From contig JAGRHE010000034.1 of NCBI GenBank assembly GCA_020445165.1, positions 1 through 18,481 on the forward strand: a DNA stretch of 18,481 nt. Direction: 5' to 3'. Below, one piece after another: positions 7,726 to 14,177 of this stretch. Positions within the stretch are counted from its first letter, which is position 1. Every line of letters begins with the position of its first letter. Origin of the DNA: Gammaproteobacteria bacterium. GTDB lineage: Bacteria; Pseudomonadota; Gammaproteobacteria; Chromatiales; Sedimenticolaceae. The notes beneath the pieces are model-generated. The model worked only from the letters and a program-made list of their open reading frames with translations, was not told the origin of the DNA and searched no databases. Made by a program: the position numbers and the translations under genes.

Positions 7726-7844
7726 GCTTTGGCAGCAGGTGGCTGGGCGATCACACAGCAACTACATAAGAGCGCAATATCTGTCTGAAACGCTTTTTCG
7801 TGATGCTCTTCTGGGGATGGGATACAAACGGACTATTGTCGAAT

Positions 7845-8100
7845 CTAGCGTAGGGAGTCGGAGTCAAGCGGCGGACTGGTCGGGTTGCCGACCACTTCTC
7901 CATTGATGATCTTCACATCGTCAATGACCTTGGCGAGGTACTCGAACCCGGGTAGCTTTCGCCAATTCTGCTCAGCACATTCGCCAAGCTTGGTCATCAT
8001 GTGCAGCATGCTGTCCCGCGTCTCACAGCCATTGGCGGGTGCCGTGCGATGGCGGATGGTTGCGAACGATCGATTCGATCGGATTCGTTTTCCTCACCCA
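7845..8100 (-). pseudogene. Decayed C-terminal fragment of an IS256-family transposase
   Basis: On the minus strand, VRKTNPIES (codons near 8098-8070) and then, in another frame, TFATIRHRTAPANGCETRDS, MLHMMTKLGECAEQNWRKL and GFEYLAKVIDDVKIINGE up to a stop at 7845-7847. This follows the end of IS256/Mutator-type transposases (TNPIESTFATVRHRT, then a Trp-Arg-Leu-x-Gly segment). Removing one T near 8068-8073 joins the frames exactly at NPIES-TFAT. The first 250 or more residues and the catalytic DDE residues are missing. Upstream of 8100 homology is lost. No terminal repeats were recognised, so this is a fossil that cannot move. It sits between the DUF4331 operon and the sigma gene. Confidence 0.8.
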
Positions 8101-8196
8101 GGATCCATTCAGGAAACTCTCTGCCCACAGGTCTGAGTCGATGAATCTGTGCGCATTCAACGGTTTGTCGGGCCGGTCCGCAAGTCTTGGACGAGG

Positions 8197-8227
8197 TGCA
8201 TCCAGAACGCGAGCTGCTGCGTATCTG
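8197..8227 (+). promoter_or_regulatory. Putative autoregulatory ECF promoter of the sigma/anti-sigma operon
   Basis: TGCATCC (8197-8203), 16 bases, CGTA (8220-8223) within CGTATCTG. It matches the element at 3116 in spacing and in CGTATCT, with one change in the -35 half. It lies 94 bp before the ATG of the ECF sigma gene. ECF sigma genes commonly drive their own operon, so this site links the three copies of the motif to this sigma factor. It is a motif match only. Confidence 0.62.
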
Positions 8228-8320
8228 GGGCGCATGGGCTCAATTCGAGCACAGCAGTATGTTCAGCGGCCGTGCGGGTTGCACCGTCGATCAACCTGCC
8301 AGCGATAGAGGACCTGTCCG

Positions 8321-8878
8321 ATGACGAAAATGCCTGACCCCGGTAAGGCAGAGGCCGCAGCATGGCTGAAGCGGATGGCTGATTCTGCAGATGAAGACGC
8401 ATTCGACATGTTGTTCGGTCACTACTATCCAAAGCTGCATCGATTTATGCAGCGTGGCGGCATTGGGTGTGAAGAAGCGGAGGAACTGGTCCAGGAGGCC
8501 TTGTTCAGGGTCTGGACGAAGGCATCACAGTACATGCCCGAGTTTGGTACGCCCGGGGCATGGATCTTCACGTTGGCGCGTAATGTCCGTAGCGACCATC
8601 TTCGGCACGTTCGTGCCATCTCTCCGTTGCATTCACCGATCGACGGCAGCGAGTCGTCGCAAAAGGACGCCAGTGAGACGGGTACTGAAGTGCTTGCCAT
8701 GCTGGAGCGCATACAGGGTCTGCCGCGTGAACAGGTCGTGGTTCTCACTCTGGCCTATGTGGACGGCCTGACTCAGGCTGAGATCAGCGAATGCCTCAGC
8801 CTGCCGCTGGGTACGGTAAAAACGCGAATCAGACTGGCGTTCTGCAATCTACGTCGTATGCTGAACATTATCGTATGA
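8321..8878 (+). CDS. ECF sigma factor, RpoE/ECF11-like
   Basis: A 185-residue sigma-70-family extracytoplasmic-function factor. Region 2 spans about residues 25-98, with DAFDMLFGHYYPKLHRF, the core-binding helix EEAEELVQEALFRVW (51-65) and the promoter-melting part PGAWIFTLARNVRSDHLR. Region 4 spans about 126-181, with LPREQVVVLTLAYVDGLTQAEI and the recognition helix LPLGTVKTRIRLA. The low-similarity linker 100-122 is normal for ECF factors; there is no region 1.1 or 3. The class is inferred from the downstream partner, a ChrR-type anti-sigma factor, which is typical of ECF11 factors responding to singlet oxygen or related oxidants. AGAGGA lies 9 bp before the ATG. The gene ends in ATGA shared with the anti-sigma gene. 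Expected to be held inactive by that partner and to autoregulate from 8197. Confidence 0.9.
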   Translation: MTKMPDPGKAEAAAWLKRMADSADEDAFDMLFGHYYPKLHRFMQRGGIGCEEAEELVQEALFRVWTKASQYMPEFGTPGAWIFTLARNVRSDHLRHVRAISPLHSPIDGSESSQKDASETGTEVLAMLERIQGLPREQVVVLTLAYVDGLTQAEISECLSLPLGTVKTRIRLAFCNLRRMLNIIV

Positions 8879-9537
8879 ACATTTCTCATCACCCGACCGA
8901 AGACATCATCGTCGCGTTCGCGGCGGGTGTCTTGCATCCGCTGCTGGCAGTGGTGGTGGATCGGCATATTCGAATCTGCGCGCAATGTGAAAGCGATCTC
9001 GCGCTTGCTTCGGCGATAGGTGTTGCCTTGCTGAAGAGATCAGTCGATGAATTGACATCGGAGCAGATACAGCGCACGAGCACGCGTCTGCGCCGCTGGT
9101 CTCGCCGGCCAGGAGCTGATCGCGCCGAGTTCTCTGCAGAGCGGCTTCTTCGTGAGGCGGATGCACATCTCGATCGCTGCCTGCAGCAGTTGGACGGTGG
9201 GCTCTCCTGGCGTCGAATCTCGCCGAAGGTTTCAGATTATGTCGTTGCGGGTGGCCGCGCGCCACAGGCGTGGTTGCGTCTGTTTCGATTTTCACCGGGA
9301 GCCAGTGTGCCGCAGCATACGCATGCGGGCGATGAATGCACGCTGGTGTTGCGCGGCTCCTATGAGGATCAGACGGGACACTACGCTGCCGGAGATTTCT
9401 GCTCAGCAGATGGCGATCTGGCGCACAGCCCGAAGGTGGTAGGCGATAAGCCGTGCATTGCACTGATAGCGGCAACTGGCAATCTTTGCTTTGTACAGCG
9501 TCGCTATGCAGCAGCCGCTCGCGTTCTGGGTATATGA
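8875..9537 (+). CDS. chrR: ChrR-type zinc/cupin anti-sigma factor
   Basis: A 220-residue cytoplasmic anti-sigma factor, ChrR family. The N-terminal anti-sigma domain (about 1-85) has zinc ligands His6, His31, Cys35 and Cys38, the same numbers as in Rhodobacter sphaeroides ChrR. The C-terminal cupin (about 105-200) has His148, His150, Glu154 and His184 (HTHAGDE, then DLAHSP). Their spacing equals that of the second zinc site in ChrR (141/143/147/177). In that system the N-terminal domain sequesters RpoE, and the cupin domain is needed to release it on singlet oxygen. The start ATG at 8875 overlaps the sigma stop (ATGA), as expected for stoichiometric translation. The upstream extension of the frame to 8791 lies inside the sigma gene and is rejected. 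Confidence 0.93.
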   Translation: MNISHHPTEDIIVAFAAGVLHPLLAVVVDRHIRICAQCESDLALASAIGVALLKRSVDELTSEQIQRTSTRLRRWSRRPGADRAEFSAERLLREADAHLDRCLQQLDGGLSWRRISPKVSDYVVAGGRAPQAWLRLFRFSPGASVPQHTHAGDECTLVLRGSYEDQTGHYAAGDFCSADGDLAHSPKVVGDKPCIALIAATGNLCFVQRRYAAAARVLGI

Positions 9538-9984
9538 CGGGCTTCATCGCACAATACGCCAAGATCAATGTGATCAACTGTTTCGGCCCGTAGACACCAT
9601 GCTACGTCGGCCATCATCCGCCCGACTATCGTGGAAAAGCGCTTGAAGTTGACGTCGAACGGCTACGTTCGAAACCAGCCGAAGATCCAGTACCGAGGCA
9701 GCACGATGCGTGTCATCCAGCTGCAGGCATTCTTCCCTTCGCCCTTCGGGCCTTCTTTGGCTGTAGTAAATCGTTCCAGGTGGCTTTGTCGAGGCGCTGG
9801 GTTTCGTTGCCCGGCCGGTAGCCATGGTGCCGAAACCGCCATCGTTACATTTGGATGAAACCCGGCGGCGGTATGCCGGGGCAGATCTCCGTTCCTTGCC
9901 GCTCTAGATCGTGCTCCGGCTGCGAACTCCGCGTCTTTATTGGGGTAAAGTCGTCACCGGGTATCTCTTGTGTCCAGTAACAGC
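9538..9984. other. Intergenic region between convergent genes
   Basis: About 450 bp between the convergent chrR-like gene and sixA. Frames on either strand (for example 9574-9825, minus) show no recognisable domain. It holds two short hairpins, at 9741-9751 and 9861-9880 (CCCGGC/GCCGGG with an 8-base loop, no T-run). It may contain decayed mobile or coding DNA, but nothing I could name. Confidence 0.5.
9741..9751 (+). terminator. Possible short terminator downstream of chrR
   Basis: GCCC/GGGC stem with a TTC loop followed by CTTCTTTGG on the plus strand, about 200 bp after the anti-sigma stop codon. The four-bp stem is short and this is a weak call. Confidence 0.22.
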
Positions 9985-10497
9985 TTACCCGGCTCCGCCG
10001 ATACGCGCGGCCAGCTTGGGTGGAATCAGCCAGCGCAATTCTCCGCCGCCCGGCTCGATCTCCTGCCAGGTATCGCCATCGAAATCGATCCGCAGCATGG
10101 CGCCGGTCGGAATGCGCAATGCGGCTGGGCCACCGATCAGGTGCCCGGCCAGTTCCGACCAGCTGGGTTCATGACCGGTCAGCAGCAGTCGCGCCGCCGG
10201 TTCATCGAACTGCCTGATCCACTCGACGATGGCAGATGGCGTGCTCTCGTACAGCGCGCTGTCGATCCGCAATGGTGACGACCAGCGCCCGGCACGCGCC
10301 GCAAGCTGCAGGGTGTCACGGGCACGCAGGGCAGATGAACTAACGGCGATGTCGGGAACCTGCTGCGAGCGGGTCAGCATTCGTCCCATCGTACGTGCAG
10401 CCTCTTTTCCACGGGTGCTCAGCGGACGTTCGTGATCGTCCGAGAAAGGGGCGTCCCAGTCGGATTTTCCATGGCGGAAGAGAATCAGGCTCAACAT
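9985..10497 (-). CDS. sixA: SixA-like phosphohistidine phosphatase
   Basis: A 170-residue cytoplasmic histidine phosphatase of the phosphoglycerate-mutase-like branch; E. coli SixA is about 160 residues. The N-terminal strand carries LFRHGKSDW, with catalytic His9. The second conserved His is His109 in LLLTGHEPSWSEL, and SSALRARDT (Arg58) matches the phosphate-pocket arginine. SixA removes phosphate from histidine on phosphotransfer proteins (ArcB, or NPr of the nitrogen PTS, in E. coli); which target applies here is unknown. I chose the ATG at 10497 because the conserved strand starts directly after it; the frame extends to 10560, but that stretch (MAGANLAYSLRC) is not conserved. No strong ribosome binding site precedes it. 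It lies 81 bp after the methyltransferase gene on the same strand, possibly co-transcribed. Confidence 0.85.
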   Translation of the reverse strand: MLSLILFRHGKSDWDAPFSDDHERPLSTRGKEAARTMGRMLTRSQQVPDIAVSSSALRARDTLQLAARAGRWSSPLRIDSALYESTPSAIVEWIRQFDEPAARLLLTGHEPSWSELAGHLIGGPAALRIPTGAMLRIDFDGDTWQEIEPGGGELRWLIPPKLAARIGGAG

Positions 10498-10578
10498 GAT
10501 CCGGGTATCCAGAACGGCTGATGAACAACGCAAAGAATAGGCCAGATTAGCGCCGGCCACACGTCGGCATCCGTATGT

Positions 10579-11292
10579 TCAGTCAGGCTTGCGCAGCAGG
10601 TCCACCCGCATCGGGTTGATGAACTCGGCCATGCCTTCACTGTCGACGTGGGGCATGAAACGCTCGCGGATTGCGGCGTGCAGCGCATCGTCGACATCGA
10701 AAGTGGAATGCGTAGCGCCCAGAATCCGGTTCTCGAACTCGGCAAACCCTGCGAAGCGCGACACACTGCTGAAATGGATTTCCTCGGCCAGCTGCAAAGG
10801 TCCCCGCTCGACCGCCCGACGCAGGGCGTCGAAGGCAGCCTGCCGGACCACCTTTTCGTCGTTGAAGAGACGCAGGATTTCGTTGAATTCACCGGCATAG
10901 ACGGGCTCGGAGACATAGGCCATGCCGCCCGGTCGCAGGACGCGCGCGATCTCGTCCAGCGCCGTGTCCAGGTGTTCGCCCGGAACGTGGTGCAGTGATT
11001 TGAGCATGATCACGCCGTCGACCGATGCATCCGGCAGCGCGATCGCCTCAGCGCCGCCGAACAGGAAGCGGACATTCGGCAGGTCGCTGATCTGGAGATT
11101 CTTTTCATGTTGGATGCGATCGACCTCCATGGCGACGATTTCCTGCACCGGCAGCGATTCGGCCAGTCGACGGGTCGTGAATGCCGCCCCGCAGCCGAGC
11201 TCCAGCAATCGCGCGCGGTCGGTCGGGAGCCAGCGCCTGATCAGATCGAAGTCGCTGGTGACGGGAAGAGTGTCCTGGCTGGCAATCTGCAT
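10579..11292 (-). CDS. Class I SAM-dependent methyltransferase
   Basis: A 237-residue protein with a Rossmann methyltransferase fold. Motif I is LLELGCGAAF (29-38), the acidic end of strand 2 is VAMEVD (Glu56), the motif II/III area is GGAEAIALPDASVDGVIMLK (79-98), and EIARVLRPGGMAYVSEP (114-130) is the usual post-motif strand. This layout is typical of the Methyltransf_11/25 group. The substrate cannot be deduced. I chose the ATG at 11292, which directly precedes the conserved N-terminus; the frame is open to 11589 but that part is low-complexity and overlaps the promoter region of the divergent kinase gene. No clear Shine-Dalgarno is visible, so the start is moderately certain. Confidence 0.8.
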   Translation of the reverse strand: MQIASQDTLPVTSDFDLIRRWLPTDRARLLELGCGAAFTTRRLAESLPVQEIVAMEVDRIQHEKNLQISDLPNVRFLFGGAEAIALPDASVDGVIMLKSLHHVPGEHLDTALDEIARVLRPGGMAYVSEPVYAGEFNEILRLFNDEKVVRQAAFDALRRAVERGPLQLAEEIHFSSVSRFAGFAEFENRILGATHSTFDVDDALHAAIRERFMPHVDSEGMAEFINPMRVDLLRKPD

Positions 11293-11484
11293 GTTTGTCG
11301 GCGTCGGCTTGCGTTCGGGGCCCTGAGTGTATGAACGGCGTGCGATTGCGGCAACCTGGAATGACGGAGAACCGGTTGCGGGTTTCGTCGTTTCTCCAGC
11401 AGGCGCTTGGCAGACAGGCATGACGGCAGGGTATGCTGCTGTCACGGCCGGCGCGTCCCGGCAAGCAATGCATGTGACGGTCTG

Positions 11485-13062
11485 GTGGCGATAGATACGA
11501 TCGACGAACACGAGGCACTGATCGGTGCCCTGCTGGACGCACGGCGCTGGCCCCAGGGCGGGCGGGACCGGCAGCGCATCGACACCCATATTTCAACCGT
11601 CGTGCTCGCCGGCGATTGCGCCTACAAGATCAAGAAACCGCTCGATCTCGGGTTTCTCGATTTCCGCTCTCTGGATGCGCGAAAGGCAGCCTGTGACGAG
11701 GAGCTGCGCCTGAACAGCAGGCTGGCACCCACCCTGTATCAGTCGGTCTGTGCAATCACCGGCAGTGTTTCGCAGCCGACTGTCGATGGCGTGGGAGAGG
11801 CGATCGACTGGGCCGTACGCATGCGCCGTTTCGATCCCGACGCCGTATTGAGCAACCCGGCCATACCGATCGACGAATCGCTGATCGATGATCTGGCACA
11901 GACGGTGGCCCACTTTCATGTTTGCGCAGACCTTGCTGCGCCGGCTACGGCAGAAAGGGCACAGGCAACTGGTGACATGCCGGAAATGAAAGCGGTGCTG
12001 GCCAATTTCGAACGTCTTCGAGAGCTGGGGGCTCCGTTCGTCGATCCGGTGAAAACGCTCGAATCCTGGACCGTGGCACATGCTGGCGCTCTTCGTCCGG
12101 TCTTGCAATGGCGTCGCGAACACGGCTGTATCCGCGAATGCCACGGCGACCTGCACCTGGGTAACATTGCCCTGATCGAGGGTGAAGCGGTTGTTTTCGA
12201 TGCGATCGAATTCGATCCGGACCTGCGCTGGATCGATGTCGCCAACGATATTGCGTTCCTGACCATGGACCTGTGTCAGCGTGACATGCAGGCAATGGCG
12301 TTCCGTTTCATCGACGCTTATCTCTCGATCGGCGGCGACTACGCACTGTTGCGTGTGCTGCGATTCTATGAGGTCTACCGCGCACTTGTACGCGCCAAGA
12401 TCTCCGCCATCCGCATGCAACAGGTCGGGGAAGGTGACGAGCGTGACGTGGCACGGCAGTCCCTGCAGCGTTACCTGGCGCTTGCGCAAACCCTTGCGCA
12501 GACGCGTCGTGGTGCGCTCCTGATCACGCATGGTGTTTCAGGCAGTGGCAAGAGCTATGCCAGCGCTGGATTGGCGCAGCGTTTCGGTGGTGTACGCCTG
12601 CGCTCTGATGTCGAACGCAAGCGTCTGCTCGGTCTTGCGGCGGATGCCGATGCCACCGACCGGGGTGGCTATGGCGCGGAGGTTACCAGGCGTACCTACC
12701 AAAGGCTGGCCGAGTTGGCTGAGACGGTGATCGGTGCCGGCTATACGGCAATCGTCGATGCGACCTTTCTCGTCCACGCCGACCGGGCGCGTTTCGCGCA
12801 GCTGGCGAAACGCTGCGAGGTGCCGTTTGCGATCCTCGATTGCAGCGCGGCCCCCGAGGTGCTGCGGGCGCGCATCACCGCCCGTCAGCGCGAAATGGGT
12901 AATGTGTCGGATGCTGACCTGGCGGTACTCGAGCGGCAGCTGGAGCGGGTCGAGCCGCTCAGTGCGGGCGAGCGCGCAGTGAGCCTGCCGATAACACCGG
13001 ACGTTCCGCTGGACCTGGCCGCCCTGCAGCGGATGCTGGGATCGACGGATCAGTCTGCGTAG
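11485..13062 (+). CDS. Fused APH-like kinase and AAA/zeta-toxin-like ATPase
   Basis: About 525 residues with two nucleotide-binding modules. The N-terminal part (about 30-330) is aminoglycoside-phosphotransferase-like: an ATP lysine region CAYKIKKPLDLGFLDF, the catalytic loop ECHGDLHLGNI (Asp222) and the metal-binding acidic FDAIEFD (238-244). The C-terminal part (about 343-520) is an AAA_33/gluconate-kinase-like P-loop domain with GVSGSGKS (350-357), a Ser-Asp step RLRSDVERKRL and IVDATFL. Databases commonly name this architecture a bifunctional aminoglycoside phosphotransferase/ATP-binding protein; its substrate is unknown and resistance should not be assumed. The start is a proposed GTG at 11485 ahead of AIDTIDEHEAL; a TTG at 11407 is also in frame, and neither has a strong ribosome binding site. 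Its 3' end overlaps the convergent lipoprotein gene by 13 bp. Confidence 0.82.
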   Translation: MAIDTIDEHEALIGALLDARRWPQGGRDRQRIDTHISTVVLAGDCAYKIKKPLDLGFLDFRSLDARKAACDEELRLNSRLAPTLYQSVCAITGSVSQPTVDGVGEAIDWAVRMRRFDPDAVLSNPAIPIDESLIDDLAQTVAHFHVCADLAAPATAERAQATGDMPEMKAVLANFERLRELGAPFVDPVKTLESWTVAHAGALRPVLQWRREHGCIRECHGDLHLGNIALIEGEAVVFDAIEFDPDLRWIDVANDIAFLTMDLCQRDMQAMAFRFIDAYLSIGGDYALLRVLRFYEVYRALVRAKISAIRMQQVGEGDERDVARQSLQRYLALAQTLAQTRRGALLITHGVSGSGKSYASAGLAQRFGGVRLRSDVERKRLLGLAADADATDRGGYGAEVTRRTYQRLAELAETVIGAGYTAIVDATFLVHADRARFAQLAKRCEVPFAILDCSAAPEVLRARITARQREMGNVSDADLAVLERQLERVEPLSAGERAVSLPITPDVPLDLAALQRMLGSTDQSA

Positions 13063-14177
13063 CCGCTGAGCTCCAGGTAGCCGCGTCCGCGGTGGCTGCC
13101 GGTCACTTCGACGGCACCCTCCCAGTAACGCACCGTGTGGCGCATTTCCTGTTCGTCGAACGCCGCGCGCACCTGCAGATCGAGAGCATGGGCAGGGATA
13201 CGCAGGTGCCAGGAGACCGGGTAGCTGGTGCCATCATGACTGGACCAGGTGCGTGTCGCCTGCAGTTGGACATCGCCGAGTTGCAGGCGATGTACGGCGC
13301 CATCACGGTCCACGACCACACCATTACTGAAGGCCTGCGCTTCACCGTCGAGGCCGCGCATGCGATAGAACATCAGGTCGCGGCCGTCATCGAGTTGGAG
13401 AGCGAACCAGTCCCAGCCGGCCTGGTCCGGGCCTAGCGCTGAACTGGACCATTCCCGATCGAACCAGGAATTCCCGGCGACCTCAAAGTGACGCTCGGCG
13501 ATTCGGATCTGACCCAGAGTCGGCAAGCGGGTCATCGAATAGTAGTAGGACGCATTGCCGGCGGCACCGCTTTTCTGTGACAGACCCTTGTCCCCCTGCA
13601 ACACGATCGGCTTTGCACCGCGTCCGATCTCGAGTGACAGCCCGAACCCGGGCGTATCGGCCAGGACCCGCAGGGGGAATGTCGTTGCCGTCTCACCATT
13701 GATCTGCCAGGGTCCCAGCCATACTGCCAACGGTTCGGATCGGGCGCCGGCCAGTCCGGAGGCGGCGCGACTGAAGCGTTCCGCACTGTGATGCCGACGT
13801 GCATCGATGTCGCTCACGGCGAGGTGACCCATGTAGACCTGCGTGGTACGCCAACCGGAATCAGTGGCAGGTTCGCCGGGGACAAGTCCGATGCGGAACA
13901 GCGTCAGCTGGTAACCGAAGCGGCGCTTTTCCGGCGTATCCAGGTTTCCGGTCAGGTACCACCATTCCGTCGCGTAATCGCGATGCGGGCCGTGGTCGCC
14001 CGGGAATTCAAATGCGCGCGGAGAGACGGCGCGGGCAAAACCGGGGTCGGGTTCGGCCGCCATGCGGCTGCGCAGCGCAACCGAATCGTCGTTGCCGAAC
14101 TCTGTTCCCGAAGGCGAGCAACCGAGCGCGAGCAACAGCCCGAGACAGGGCAAGGCCGCTTTGAAACGGAGCGGCAT
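13050..14177 (-). CDS. AttH/CrtC-like lipocalin-fold lipoprotein
   Basis: About 375 residues. A lipoprotein signal (CLGLLLALGC, Cys20) is followed by an AttH/CrtC-like domain. Hallmarks are DYATEWWYLTGNL followed by RRFGYQLTLFRIG, then NSWFDREWSSSALG and GWDWFALQLDDGRDLMFYR. The family contains carotenoid 1,2-hydratase (CrtC) and the AttH component of Agrobacterium AttEFGH-type ABC systems. The location next to a LolD-like ATPase and an FtsX-type permease favours the AttH role. AGGAGG sits 4 bp before the ATG at 14177; an ATG one codon earlier (14180) overlaps the permease stop as ATGA but lies only 1 bp from that site. The protein is probably membrane-anchored and faces the periplasm. The ligand is unknown. 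Confidence 0.82.
   Translation of the reverse strand: MPLRFKAALPCLGLLLALGCSPSGTEFGNDDSVALRSRMAAEPDPGFARAVSPRAFEFPGDHGPHRDYATEWWYLTGNLDTPEKRRFGYQLTLFRIGLVPGEPATDSGWRTTQVYMGHLAVSDIDARRHHSAERFSRAASGLAGARSEPLAVWLGPWQINGETATTFPLRVLADTPGFGLSLEIGRGAKPIVLQGDKGLSQKSGAAGNASYYYSMTRLPTLGQIRIAERHFEVAGNSWFDREWSSSALGPDQAGWDWFALQLDDGRDLMFYRMRGLDGEAQAFSNGVVVDRDGAVHRLQLGDVQLQATRTWSSHDGTSYPVSWHLRIPAHALDLQVRAAFDEQEMRHTVRYWEGAVEVTGSHRGRGYLELSGYAD

Noticed and set aside
9574..9825. Minus-strand 83-codon frame between chrR and sixA, considered as a transposase remnant
   Set aside because: No transposase motif could be matched in any frame, so no name is justified.
9861..9880. CCCGGC/GCCGGG hairpin as a terminator
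   Set aside because: Six-bp stem with an 8-base loop and no T-run on either strand.
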